Shown here piece by piece: positions 53,002 through 62,800 of a stretch of DNA of 64,000 bases. The translations under genes and the position numbers were made by a program. The stretch is from JAJTFA01 sp051715425 (lineage in GTDB: Bacteria; Bacteroidota; Bacteroidia; UKL13-3). The notes under the pieces were generated by a model. It saw nothing but the letters and a program-made list of their open reading frames with translations. It did no database searches and had not been told where the DNA came from. The stretch covers positions 62,001-126,000 of the forward strand of contig JBPXJS010000011.1 in assembly GCA_051715425.1 (NCBI GenBank). The letters are read 5' to 3'. Positions within the stretch are counted from its first letter, which is position 1, and each line of letters starts with the position of its first letter.

Positions 53002-55592
53002 CAGAATTTGAGATTTAAACTTAATGAGGGTATTACAGGAAAAAGGCTCGACATATAAAGTGCACGGTTACCAATATCATCCGAATTGATACTGTACTGA
53101 AATGCATTGCTGCGGTTATACACGTTATAAACGCTTAGTAATACATCACCCTTTATACGTTTACCCATGGTAAAATGATATTGTATGGCGATATCAAGCT
53201 TATGATAATCAATCATCCGGTATCCGTTTTTTGAATCATAATTGTACGAGGGAAAGAGGTCAAAAACACCCGTTCCGGCATCGGAGAACCCCATTTGAGG
53301 TATTGGCCTGCCGGGCGTATGGCGTGCCACAAAATACTGTGAGGAAGGCATGGTAATGGCATAACCTGAGCCATAAACCCATGTTGAACTAAGTGTCCAT
53401 CTGCGGCTGGGTTTCCATTCCACAACTATTCCCAGATCATGTCTGCGGTCGTAAAATGCAGGAAAACTTTTCCCTTTATTTATCTCTGCAAATTCCATAT
53501 CCGTCTTGGAAAGGGTATACGAAATCCAACCACTCCATTTTTTCCCTTCTTTCTTTATAAGACCTTCCAGCCCGTATGACAGGCATTTACCTTGAGTAAG
53601 TACATCCTCCCACTCCAGTAAGTATTGCCTCGGGTTAAATGGCACGAGTGATAAAAAATTACTCCCGTCTTTATATAACACCTGATTTTCAATTCGTTTG
53701 TAATAACCCTCTACTGCAATGAGCAACTTACCGTTTAATAAATTGTTTTTTGTGAGTCCAAGTGTGATGAGGTTTGAGCGGAGGGGTTTTAGATCCTGGC
53801 TTGATGGGAGCCAAACATCATATTGTATACCTAATCCTGCTGATGAAACCATGTGCAGGTATTGATTCATCAAAGAGTAAGAAGCGTTTGCAAATAATCC
53901 CTGGCGTATTTCAAACTGATAATTAATACGTGGTTCAAGTCTTAGGTAGGAGGTGCTCTTCAATTTAAAAGTGGAGGCTCTTAGTCCCATAGAAATGGTT
54001 GTTTTGGAAGTTACCTTCCAGATATCTTCTATATATGCACCTCCTTCGTAAGCGGTTTTTTCATAACCCACTTTATTGGTGCTTATGTTACCAGGGTTAA
54101 ATGTTTCCAGCACAATGGAAGGGGAGAAATAATGGGAGGTAAAAGAGGCTCCGGTTTTCACATAATGACTCACATGAGGGATATAATCAAAATCTATCTT
54201 TAACCCGTAATCTTCAATACCGGAATTTAATCTGGAAAAGGATGACTGGTCGCCCATTTCAAAAACTGCATTATACTTGCTATAAACAGCAGTAAAGTTG
54301 GAGAATAGTTTATTGTTGTAAGCGTGGTTCCATTTTAGTGATAGCATATTATTTCCCCACCGGATAAGGTCATTGGAAACATTCTGATTTTTTTGCTTCT
54401 CATCTCCTACCACATCTTTCCCGGCATAGGCGCTTATCATCAGCCGGTCGCGTTTCCCCACGTAGGAAGATACCTTGGCATGAAAATCATAATTATTGTA
54501 ATACAGTGGATCCTGAGAAGCATCGGCAACAAGCCTTGAAGCAGCGCCCAGATAACCCTGACGGTATGATACAAGAAAAGAGGATCGGTCTTTGATTAAA
54601 GGGCCTTCCACCATGATTTTTGATGAGATAAAACCGGATGAAAGTTCACCGCTGAATTGTTTTAAGTTCCCGTCTTTAAGCCTTAGGTCCAGCACAGATG
54701 ACAGCCGTCCGGAAAAACGCGGGGAAAATGCCCCCTTGGTTAGTTCTGCTCTCTTTAATTCACTTCCCGAAAAAATGGTATTTAAACCCAGCAGGTGATT
54801 GGCGTTATAAATTACCGCATCATCAAGTATAATGAGGTTTTGTTCTGCTCCGCCACCTCTCACATAAAGATATCCATTTCCCTCACTTCCTTTCTGTACA
54901 CCTGGCATAAGCATGGTATATCGCACCGCATCCTTTTCATTCAATATAGCAGGCATATGGTCAACACCAGCCAGATTAACTTCAATATGGTGCATGGACC
55001 GGTTAAACTTATCTTCCTTACCCACTATTTCAACCTCATCAAGTATTTCCTGTTCCATTTTAATATTTACCTGAACCGGATTTATAAGCAAAATGTTTTG
55101 TATAACGGGTTTGTAGCCCATGTATGTTACATAAACAGTATATGTATCAGATGGTAAGGTAAGCGAGTAAAACCCGTAAGCGTTAGATTGGGTAAATATT
55201 TTTTTATTGCTCAATTGAATGAAAGCTCCCGGAAGCACTTCCCCGTTGGCTGCATCTGAAATGGTGCCCGATACGGTAAACTTTTTTAGCAGGTTGAGGG
55301 TAATGGAAATACGACCATTGGTTTCTTCAAACTCCGCTCTTTTATCGGGAATAAGCTCAGCCAAAACATCCCGCAAAGGAGTATTCACTGCTTTGACACT
55401 TACCTTTTTACCTGATTTTATTTGGTCCGAGCTGTAATAAAAGGAAACATGCAGTTGTGCAGCAAGAGAATCCAACGCTGAGGAGAGTGGAATCTTATGG
55501 CAGGTAAAATTTACCGGCTTATCTAATACCTGTGCTGTAAGCGGGTTGGCAAACAACAACAGTGCGGCAATAAATAAAAGTAACTTCTGCAT
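53001..55592 (-). CDS. FecA-type TonB-dependent receptor with STN signalling domain
   Basis: 863 residues. Signal peptide LLLFIAALLLFANPLTAQ, then an STN domain (about 20-90: VNFTCHKIPLSSALDSLAAQ, LHVSFYYSS) that signals to FecR-type anti-sigma factors, a CarboxypepD_reg-like domain (FTVSGTISDAANGEVLPGAF), a plug (YLYVRGGGAEQNLIILDDAV) and a barrel ending SLNLKF. The STN domain and the downstream fecR/sigma pair indicate ligand-dependent self-regulation. The frame is open to 55820, but that extension runs through the SRP RNA gene; the ATG at 55592 fits the signal peptide. Confidence 0.9.
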   Translation of the reverse strand: MQKLLLFIAALLLFANPLTAQVLDKPVNFTCHKIPLSSALDSLAAQLHVSFYYSSDQIKSGKKVSVKAVNTPLRDVLAELIPDKRAEFEETNGRISITLNLLKKFTVSGTISDAANGEVLPGAFIQLSNKKIFTQSNAYGFYSLTLPSDTYTVYVTYMGYKPVIQNILLINPVQVNIKMEQEILDEVEIVGKEDKFNRSMHHIEVNLAGVDHMPAILNEKDAVRYTMLMPGVQKGSEGNGYLYVRGGGAEQNLIILDDAVIYNANHLLGLNTIFSGSELKRAELTKGAFSPRFSGRLSSVLDLRLKDGNLKQFSGELSSGFISSKIMVEGPLIKDRSSFLVSYRQGYLGAASRLVADASQDPLYYNNYDFHAKVSSYVGKRDRLMISAYAGKDVVGDEKQKNQNVSNDLIRWGNNMLSLKWNHAYNNKLFSNFTAVYSKYNAVFEMGDQSSFSRLNSGIEDYGLKIDFDYIPHVSHYVKTGASFTSHYFSPSIVLETFNPGNISTNKVGYEKTAYEGGAYIEDIWKVTSKTTISMGLRASTFKLKSTSYLRLEPRINYQFEIRQGLFANASYSLMNQYLHMVSSAGLGIQYDVWLPSSQDLKPLRSNLITLGLTKNNLLNGKLLIAVEGYYKRIENQVLYKDGSNFLSLVPFNPRQYLLEWEDVLTQGKCLSYGLEGLIKKEGKKWSGWISYTLSKTDMEFAEINKGKSFPAFYDRRHDLGIVVEWKPSRRWTLSSTWVYGSGYAITMPSSQYFVARHTPGRPIPQMGFSDAGTGVFDLFPSYNYDSKNGYRMIDYHKLDIAIQYHFTMGKRIKGDVLLSVYNVYNRSNAFQYSINSDDIGNRALYMSSLFPVIPSLSLNLKF

Positions 55593-55699
55593 CGGAGCAT
55601 GCAAAAATGCATTGGCGCATTGGAAATTAAAAGTTTCGGTAAAAAATAGGGGATAATCGTGTGTTTCTTTGGTATGAAAGGATAAAAGAGAAACAAAAA

Positions 55700-55787
55700 A
55701 GGCAAGCCACATCTCAGCGCTCAACCTTACGCCCTTGCTACATTCCTGTCCTGGGGGATTAAAGGGAGCTGCTAGTGCAACTTGCCG
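55700..55787 (-). ncRNA. ffs: Small bacterial SRP RNA (4.5S type)
   Basis: Minus-strand transcript of about 88 bases. The ends GGCAAG (55781-55786 reversed) and CTTGCC (55701-55706 reversed) pair. The arms pair further through AGC/GCUC/CCUU segments. The apical part reads CCAGGACAGGAATGTAGCAA, with the conserved GGAA tetraloop and the AGCA of the Ffh-binding asymmetric loop. Six T follow the last stem (55695-55700) as terminator. It assembles with Ffh for co-translational membrane targeting. A perfect promoter lies directly upstream. Confidence 0.88.
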
Positions 55788-55790
55788 GGG

Positions 55791-55821
55791 CAAAAGTAAG
55801 ATTTTATTGATAACTCGCAAA
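55791..55821 (-). promoter_or_regulatory. Promoter of the SRP RNA gene
   Basis: On the minus strand TTTG (55821-55818), a 19-bp spacer, then TACTTTTG (55798-55791): a full match to the Bacteroidota consensus. Its location a few bases before the predicted RNA 5' end supports both calls. Confidence 0.75.
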
Positions 55822-55827
55822 CACAGC

Positions 55828-55857
55828 TTTGAAAATGATTCTCATTTGATAGTTTTG
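55828..55857 (+). promoter_or_regulatory. Promoter of the acyl-CoA carboxylase gene
   Basis: TTTG (55828-55831), an 18-bp spacer and TAGTTTTG (55850-55857) on the plus strand, one base short of the ideal spacing. It is back to back with the SRP RNA promoter. The leader would be about 64 bases. Confidence 0.55.
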
Positions 55858-55925
55858 CGGAACTTTAATTATTGGTATACAGTAATTACAGCTTTTCCAA
55901 TCAATCACCATTAAGCAACAAATAC

Positions 55926-57545
55926 ATGCAAGAGTTAGTAACGGAACTGAATAACAGGCTTACAAAAATTTATGAAGGGGGAGGTAAAAAAGCGGCTGCC
56001 AAACAAAAAGAAAAAGGAAAAATGCTGGCCCGCGAGCGTGTGGAATATTTGCTTGATAAAGATTCGCCAAGGGTTGAAGTTGGAGCCCTGGCAGGTTATG
56101 AGATGTATGCCGAGCATGGCGGTTGTCCGGGAGGAGGTGTAGTTGTTATGATTGGGTATGTAAGTGGCAGGCAATGTATTGTTGTAGCTAATGATGCCAC
56201 GGTAAAAGCAGGTGCATGGTTCCCCATTACAGGCAAAAAAAACCTGCGGGCTCAGGAAATTTCCATTGAAAATAAATTGCCCATTATTTATCTGGTTGAT
56301 AGTGCGGGAGTATACCTGCCCATGCAGGATGAGATATTTCCGGATAAAGAACATTTTGGACGCATATTTCGCAACAATGCCGTGATGAGCAGTATGGGCA
56401 TTACCCAAATTGCTGCAGTAATGGGCAGTTGTGTGGCCGGTGGAGCATACCTGCCCATCATGAGTGACGAGGCCATGATTGTAGATAAAACCGGCTCCAT
56501 ATTTCTTGCAGGCAGTTATCTGGTAAAGGCCGCAATTGGTGAAGATGTAGATAATGAAACCCTGGGCGGTGCCTCTACCCATTGCGAAATAAGTGGTGTT
56601 ACTGATTATAAATTTGAAAATGATGCCGCCTGCCTCGACCGGATCAGGCGGATTATGGATAAAATTGGAGAGTTTGATAAAGCAGGGTTTAACCGCGTTG
56701 CATCTGTTGAGCCTGCAAAATCAATGGATAATGTGTATGAGGCCGTGGCCAATTTTACCAAACCTTTTGATGTGATGGAAATTATTGAGCGTTTGGTTGA
56801 TGCCGGCTCTTTTGATCCGTACAAAGAGTTGTATGGTAAAACCATTACCTGCGGATACGCCCGGGTGGATGGATGGGCAGTAGGTATTGTGGCTAACAAC
56901 AGGCAGGTGGTAAAGGCAAAAAAACCAAAACAAAATGCAGCCGATAATCCGGTGGAAATGCAGATTGGTGGCGTAATATATAGCGACAGTGCCGATAAAG
57001 CGGCTCATTTTATTATGAACTGCAACCAGAAAAAAATTCCTCTTGTGTTTTTGCAGGATGTAACCGGTTTTATGGTGGGAAGCCGCAGCGAACATGGTGG
57101 AATTATAAAGGATGGAGCCAAACTGGTAAATGCCCAGGCCAATTCTGTGGTACCTAAGTTTACCATTATTACCGGAAACAGTTACGGTGCCGGTAATTAT
57201 GCCATGTGTGGCAAAGCATACGATCCGCGTCTGATTGCAGCGTGGCCTAATGCCAATATTGCGGTAATGGGTGGCGCACAGGCAGCCAAGGTATTGCTGC
57301 AGATTGAAGAAGCTTCATTGAAAGCCAAAGGAGAAACCATTACCCCTGAGAAAGAAGCAGAGTTGCTAAAAACAATAACAGACAGGTATACCAAACAAAC
57401 ATCACCATATTATGCAGCGGCTCGCCTGTGGGTTGATGCCATTATTGATCCGACAGAAACAAGAAAATGGATCAGTATGGGAATTGAAGCGGCAAACCAT
57501 GCACCTATTACCCGGGAATTTAAACCTGGCGTTATCCGGGCGTAA
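55926..57545 (+). CDS. Acyl-CoA carboxylase carboxyltransferase (beta) subunit
   Basis: Biotin-dependent carboxyltransferase of the propionyl-/methylcrotonyl-CoA carboxylase type. 539 residues in two crotonase-like halves. The first half has YEMYAEHGGCPGGGVVVMIG, IYLVDSAGVYLP and MGSCVAGGAYLP, where the oxyanion-hole glycines lie. The second has PLVFLQDVTGFMVGSRSEHG, TGNSYGAGNYAMCGKAYDP and NIAVMGGAQAAKVL. The ATG at 55926 (MQELVTELNNRL) is chosen over an upstream non-ATG start at 55872. The AHGGG-type motif CPGGG suggests an MCC-like substrate, but specificity is uncertain. The biotin carboxylase/carrier subunit is not adjacent. Confidence 0.88.
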   Translation: MQELVTELNNRLTKIYEGGGKKAAAKQKEKGKMLARERVEYLLDKDSPRVEVGALAGYEMYAEHGGCPGGGVVVMIGYVSGRQCIVVANDATVKAGAWFPITGKKNLRAQEISIENKLPIIYLVDSAGVYLPMQDEIFPDKEHFGRIFRNNAVMSSMGITQIAAVMGSCVAGGAYLPIMSDEAMIVDKTGSIFLAGSYLVKAAIGEDVDNETLGGASTHCEISGVTDYKFENDAACLDRIRRIMDKIGEFDKAGFNRVASVEPAKSMDNVYEAVANFTKPFDVMEIIERLVDAGSFDPYKELYGKTITCGYARVDGWAVGIVANNRQVVKAKKPKQNAADNPVEMQIGGVIYSDSADKAAHFIMNCNQKKIPLVFLQDVTGFMVGSRSEHGGIIKDGAKLVNAQANSVVPKFTIITGNSYGAGNYAMCGKAYDPRLIAAWPNANIAVMGGAQAAKVLLQIEEASLKAKGETITPEKEAELLKTITDRYTKQTSPYYAAARLWVDAIIDPTETRKWISMGIEAANHAPITREFKPGVIRA

Positions 57546-57561
57546 AAACGGGTATTATCCG

Positions 57562-58014
57562 TTATTGTATTTTTTTAATGGTTATTTGTTTGCCATTAAA
57601 TAATACCATTTCCTTTTCCTTTTTTCCTGCAAATAATTTGCTGATAGGTGCCTGTGGCGATACGGCTATAAAAGTAAAATCACTTCCTTTTAACACACCT
57701 AAACCTGCTCCGATAAAATAATTTGCTTCGGCAGTTATAATTAATGATCCGGGTGAAGCTGCTGTGTGGTTCATCAACAGATCAAATTTCTGTAAAATTT
57801 CCAGTTCCTTTTTTGCTTCAGCTAATTGCCGGGCATTCATATCTCTGTCAAGCTGGCCCATTGCCCTTGAAGTTTCATACTTATCTCCGGCACTGCTTTT
57901 TTCCTCCCCGTTTGCAGCCTCCTGGGCACGTTTCATGGCATCTTCAGCAGTGTGAATCCGTTCCAGTAATTTTTCCCGGCAAATGCTCACCACCTCTTGT
58001 TTGTTTATTGGCAT
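57562..58014 (-). CDS. GreA/GreB-like protein (often misnamed 3-oxoacyl-ACP synthase)
   Basis: 150 residues: an N-terminal helical hairpin/coiled coil (about 1-80) with NGEEKSSAGDKYETSRAMGQ, then a small C-terminal beta domain (LIITAEANYFIGAGLG, DFTFIAVSPQAPISKLFAG) that looks like the FKBP-like Gre domain. The acidic tip residues that GreA uses for transcript cleavage are not obvious, so it may bind RNA polymerase without that activity. It converges with the carboxylase gene (16 bp between stops) and is divergent from marR. Confidence 0.7.
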   Translation of the reverse strand: MPINKQEVVSICREKLLERIHTAEDAMKRAQEAANGEEKSSAGDKYETSRAMGQLDRDMNARQLAEAKKELEILQKFDLLMNHTAASPGSLIITAEANYFIGAGLGVLKGSDFTFIAVSPQAPISKLFAGKKEKEMVLFNGKQITIKKIQ

Positions 58015-58048
58015 CTTTCAAAACTAACAAATTCTTAAAATAACCTTT

Positions 58049-58073
58049 AAATAGTTGATGGTGTCAACTATTT
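58049..58073. promoter_or_regulatory. Palindromic operator in front of marR
   Basis: AAATAGTTGA (58049-58058) and TCAACTATTT (58064-58073) are perfect 10-bp arms around TGGTG. A third half-site TCAACTAT is at 58080-58087 and overlaps a TATATTTG -7 box (58085-58092). The size and position suit a MarR-type dimer that blocks its own promoter; it could also affect the divergent Gre-like gene. Confidence 0.65.
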
Positions 58074-58101
58074 GTCAATTCAACTATATTTGCCCCTCTC
58101 C

Positions 58102-58608
58102 ATGGAACCCAAAAAGAAAAATACCATTAATCCCCTGGAGCAATCGGATACACCGCTTGCGTTCAGGTTTAATATGCTGGCCAAAAAGTATTACGGAGCT
58201 GCATCACATCAATTTGAAGGATTTGATCTGGAACGATATTTTTATGTATTGTCTGTTATTGGCTCCCATCAATACATTACCCAGCAATGCCTTGCCAATT
58301 GTATGGATATAGATAAGGCAACGGTGGTGCGGGTTATTGATTATCTGTCGGAAAAAGGGCTGGTAAAACGGGAAGTGAATGAAGAAGACAGGCGCGAACA
58401 TATTATTGTGGCTACCCCCCGTGCCCACAAAATTATTCCGGTAATTAATCAGGTGTTTGAGGAAGTAAACAAAACAGCGTTCAGGGGGTTTACTAAAGAA
58501 GAAAAAATGCAGTTCATACAAATGACAAATAAAATAATGACCAATCTGGTATCCTTACCGGTTGAGGAGGTGCAGGTAAAAAATAACAGGAAAGGAGTGA
58601 AAAAATGA
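58102..58608 (+). CDS. MarR-family transcriptional regulator
   Basis: 168 residues with a winged-helix domain: LERYFYVLSVIGSHQYITQQ (dimerising helix and start of the HTH), CLANCMDIDKATVVRVIDYL (recognition helix), and the wing GLVKREVNEEDRREHIIVAT containing the conserved Asp-Arg-Arg. Helices at the end form the dimer arm. It starts with ATG at 58102. The TGA overlaps the adaptor gene's ATG (ATGA), so it is the first gene of the efflux operon and most likely its repressor. Confidence 0.9.
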   Translation: MEPKKKNTINPLEQSDTPLAFRFNMLAKKYYGAASHQFEGFDLERYFYVLSVIGSHQYITQQCLANCMDIDKATVVRVIDYLSEKGLVKREVNEEDRREHIIVATPRAHKIIPVINQVFEEVNKTAFRGFTKEEKMQFIQMTNKIMTNLVSLPVEEVQVKNNRKGVKK

Positions 58609-59663
58609 AAAGGAGAAATATCATTACCATTCTTGTTGTAACTATTATCATTGGTTTGCTGGCCTGGCCCAAAATATTTCCGGCAGCCGATGAAAAAAAT
58701 GCACCCGCACAGGGAGGCAAAAAAAATATGCCGGTAAAGGTTACTGTTTTTGTGGCTGGAAAAAAACAAGCCGGAAAAAAACTGGAAGTAAGCGGAAGTG
58801 TTTTAGCTGGCGAAGAAGTGGAGCTTAAAAGTGAAACCCAGGGCAGGATTGTGAAAATTTATTTTGATGAAGGAAGCGAAGTAAAAAAGGGAATGCTGCT
58901 GTTAAAAATAAACGACTCCGATTTGCAGGCTCAACTTAAAAAAGCAATAAGCAATAAAAAGCTGAAGGAGGAAGTAGAGAAACGCAACAAACAATTGCTT
59001 ACCAAAGGAGCCATCAGTCAGGAGCAGTATGATTTGTCGGCAACGGAACTGAGTGCAGCAGGAGCTGATGCGGAACTCATTCAGGAAAATATCCGTAAAA
59101 CAGAAATGTATGCCCCGTTTGATGGTTTAATAGGATTGCGTTACGTAAGCGAGGGTAGTTTTGTTTCCGGTGTGTCGCGTATTGCTTCTCTGCAACAAAT
59201 AAATAAAGTAAAAGTGGAGTTTGCTGTGCCGGAAAAATATGCCGGACGTTTGGCCAAAGGCGATCATATTTCCTTTGGCGTAGAGGGGCAGAACCATACC
59301 TATACCGCAGAAATATATGCCATAGAACCTAAGATAGATCCGGAAACGCGCAATGTGCTGATGCGTGCTGTATGCGATAATGCCAATAGAAAACTTTTAC
59401 CCGGATCTTTTGCCAGGGTACAAATAGTGTTGCCCGCTGTAACCGGCTCCCTCTCAGTTCCAACCCAGGCCATTGTACCTGTATTAAAAGGACAAAAAGT
59501 TTTTCTGGTAAGAGGAGATTCTGTTGTTGAACAACTTGTAAAGGCAGGTGTAAGAACAGAAAGTGAAATAGAGATTACCGAAGGCTTAAATGAAGGCGAT
59601 TCCATTGCGGTTACCGGAATTATGTACCTGAAACAAGGAACAAAAGTAAAGGTAGGCAGGTAG
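58605..59663 (+). CDS. RND efflux periplasmic adaptor (membrane fusion protein)
   Basis: 352 residues: an N-terminal membrane anchor (NIITILVVTIIIGLLAWP), a lipoyl-like hybrid domain (GSVLAGEEVELKSETQGRIV, YAPFDGLIGLRYVSEGSFVS), a short alpha-hairpin (about 110-160), then a beta-barrel and membrane-proximal domain. It joins the inner-membrane pump to the outer-membrane TolC-like factor encoded downstream. Start ATG at 58605 overlaps the marR stop. Substrate unknown. Confidence 0.9.
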   Translation: MKRRNIITILVVTIIIGLLAWPKIFPAADEKNAPAQGGKKNMPVKVTVFVAGKKQAGKKLEVSGSVLAGEEVELKSETQGRIVKIYFDEGSEVKKGMLLLKINDSDLQAQLKKAISNKKLKEEVEKRNKQLLTKGAISQEQYDLSATELSAAGADAELIQENIRKTEMYAPFDGLIGLRYVSEGSFVSGVSRIASLQQINKVKVEFAVPEKYAGRLAKGDHISFGVEGQNHTYTAEIYAIEPKIDPETRNVLMRAVCDNANRKLLPGSFARVQIVLPAVTGSLSVPTQAIVPVLKGQKVFLVRGDSVVEQLVKAGVRTESEIEITEGLNEGDSIAVTGIMYLKQGTKVKVGR

Positions 59664-59665
59664 TG

Positions 59666-59699
59666 AATAACCTCCATACAAAATCTGTATGCGGGTATT
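59666..59699 (+). other. Hairpin in the adaptor-pump intergenic spacer
   Basis: CATACA (59675-59680) pairs with TGTATG (59686-59691), and AATAACC (59666-59672) with GGTATT (59694-59699, one bulged A). It begins 3 bases after the adaptor stop. The 182-bp spacer contrasts with the 4-base overlaps elsewhere in this operon. It may be a processing or partial-termination element; no T-run follows. The rest of the spacer shows no gene. Confidence 0.4.
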
Positions 59700-59845
59700 C
59701 AGGATCAATAATGAAACAGAAAACAACCAATGAACAATAAACAGAAATATCAGCTTCAGATAAATTATAAACGGGTTTTCAGGTTGTGTGCTGCCTGCTT
59801 CATGCGGCTTCACCTGTACCTTACACCACTTACTCCAATACAAAT

Positions 59846-62800
59846 ATGAGTTTAAGTTCAATCAGTATAAATCGCCCTGTATTGGCCACGGTAATGTCCA
59901 TCATTATTGTGCTGTTTGGGGCTATATCGTTTAAATTTCTGGGTATACGCGAGTATCCTTCCATAGATCCTCCGGTAATTACGGTAAGAACAAGTTATAC
60001 CGGAGCCAATCCGGATATTATTGAATCGCAGATAACTGAACCACTGGAAAAAGCCATTAACGGAATTGCGGGTATCCGTTCTATTTCGTCAGCCAGCAAT
60101 TTGGGTGTAAGCGTAATTACCGTAGAATTTAACCTGAGCGAAAACCTCGAGGCTGCGGCAAACGATGTAAGGGATAAAGTATCTCAGGCTGTAAGGCAAT
60201 TGCCTCAGGATATTGATGCGCCTCCGGTTGTGAGCAAGGCTGATGCCAACTCGGATGCCATTGTTTCCATGACCGTGCAAAGTGATACCAAATCGCAACT
60301 GGAAGTAAATGATTATGCAGAAAATGTATTGCTTGAAAGATTACAGACCATACCCGGTGTAAGCACCATACAAATCTGGGGACAAAAAAGATATGCCATG
60401 CGCCTGTGGCTCGACCCTGCTAAACTGGCTTCATTTAAGCTTACCCCTCTGGATATTAAAGCAGCCCTCGACAGGGAGAATGTGGAACTGCCCGGAGGGA
60501 AAATAGAGGGCAATACCACTGAGTTGTCTGTAAAAACAGTAGGCCGGTTTACCACCCCTGAAGAATTCAACAATATTATCCTGCGCAATGATGGAACACG
60601 CACCATCAGGCTCAGGGATGTTGGCAATGCCATGCTTGGAGCCGAGAATGAAGAAACCATGCTCAAGTCTAACGGTATTCCAATGATTGGGCTTGGACTG
60701 GTGCCTCAGCCGGGAGCCAATTATGTGGAAATTGCTGATGAGTTTTACAAGCGTTATGAGCAGATTAAAAAAGATGTACCCAAAGATTTTATTTTAGATA
60801 TCGCTTTGGACAATACAAAGTTTATTAAAACATCCATAACCGAAGTTGGTGAAACGTTACTGATCGCTTTTATTCTTGTTGTACTGATTATTTTCCTGTT
60901 TTTCCGCGACTGGCTTATTGCGTTCCGCCCTTTAATTGATATTCCGGTTTCTCTTATTGGTGCATTTTTTATCATGTACCTGTTTGGTTTCTCTATCAAT
61001 ATCCTCACCTTACTGGCTATCGTATTGGCAACAGGTCTGGTGGTTGATGATGGCATTGTGGTAACCGAAAATATTTTCAAAAAAATAGAAGAAGGACTTT
61101 CCCCGCGTGAAGCAGCAATCAAAGGATCGAACGAAATTTTCTTTGCCGTTGTTTCTACTTCACTTACCCTTGCCGTGGTATTTCTGCCCATTATTTTTCT
61201 GGAGGGATTTGTAGGACGTTTATTCCGCGAGTTTGGTGTGGTGGTGGCAGGCGCAGTCATTATATCTGCATTTGTTTCTCTTACGCTAACCCCAATGCTT
61301 AATGTGAAACTGCAGCGTAAAACAAATAAACATACGCGGTTTTATAATTTAACAGAACCTTACTTTGAGGCGTTAAACCAGGCATACCGCAATTCGCTTG
61401 AAACTTTTATGAAAAAAAGGTGGCTGGCTGTTCTTATCCTCGTTGTTTCATTTGGTATTATCTTTTTAATAGGAACAACCATTCCATCGGAACTATCGCC
61501 AATGGACGACAGGAGTATTATGCGTATCAGCGCAACCGCACCAGAGGGAACATCCTACGAGTATATGGATAACTATATGAACAGTCTGGGCACCCTTATT
61601 GGTGATTCAATTCCGGAGTGCAGGCGGTATCTGCTGGTTACTGCTCCCGGGTTTATTGGCAGCGGGGCGGTAAATACAGGTTTTGCACGAATTATTTTAA
61701 CCGATCCGGAAAACAGAAAACGCTCCCAGCAACAAATTGCCATGTTATTGCAAAAACACGTAAGCGGATTTACGGAAGCACGCTCTTTTGTTATTCAGGA
61801 TCAAACCATATCAGGCAGCGGTGGTCCAAGGGCTGGTCTTCCGGTACAATATATTTTGCAAAATCAGGATTTCGAAAAACTACAGGCAAATCTTCCAAAA
61901 TTTTTAGAAGAGGTTTCGAAAAATCCAACGTTTCAGGGAGTGGATGTAAACCTGAAGTTTAACCGACCTGAACTGGTGGTAACTATCAACAGAGAAAAAG
62001 CAAAAAACCTGGGCGTAAGTGTGCAGAATATTGCCCAAACATTGCAGTTTGCTTATGGTGGTGTGCGTTATGGTTATTTTACCAATAAAGGAAAACAATA
62101 TCAGGTAATAGGGCAGATGGATAGGGCTAACCGGGACGAAACACTTGACCTTACTTCCATGTATGTAAGAAATGATAAAGGAGAGCTGGTGCAGTTGGAT
62201 AATGTGATAGAGGTTACAGAAAGAAGCAGTCCTCCTCAGTTGTACCATTACAACAGGTATAAAGCAGCCACCGTTTCTGCCGGACTCGCACCGGGCAAAA
62301 CCATTGGTGACGGAATTAAGGTAATGGGAGAAATTAGAAAGAAAGTACTGGATGAAAGTTTCACCACTGATCTTGGAGGTCCTTCCCGCGATTTTGCAGA
62401 AAGTTCTTCCAATACCACGTTTGCTTTTTTACTGGCGCTGGTGCTGGTATATTTGGTGTTGGCTGCACAATTCGAAAGTTTTATCGACCCTGCAATCATT
62501 ATGCTTACCGTTCCTATGGCATTGGGCGGAGCGCTTATTTCACTCTGGTATTTTAATCAAACACTCAATATTTTCAGTCAGATAGGAATTATTGTGTTGT
62601 TGGGGTTGGTAACCAAAAACGGAATCCTCATAGTGGAGTTTGCCAACCAGAAAAAAGAGCAGGGATTAAATAAACTGCAGGCCGTAAAAGAGGCAGCCGT
62701 ATCGCGCCTGAGGCCCATTATGATGACCAGTATTGCTACCATCTTGGGAGCATTGCCTATTGCCCTTGCATTGGGTGCCGGAGCCAAAAGTCGTGTATCA

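Noticed and set aside
55593..55820. N-terminal extension of the TonB receptor frame
   Set aside because: It runs through the SRP RNA gene and its promoter, and the real signal peptide starts at 55592.
57547..57577. AACGG/CCGTT hairpin followed by T-run between the carboxylase and Gre-like genes
   Set aside because: Only a 5-bp stem; too weak to call a terminator.
59711..59740. Nine-codon ORF in the efflux spacer
   Set aside because: Too short and with no ribosome-site or homology support.
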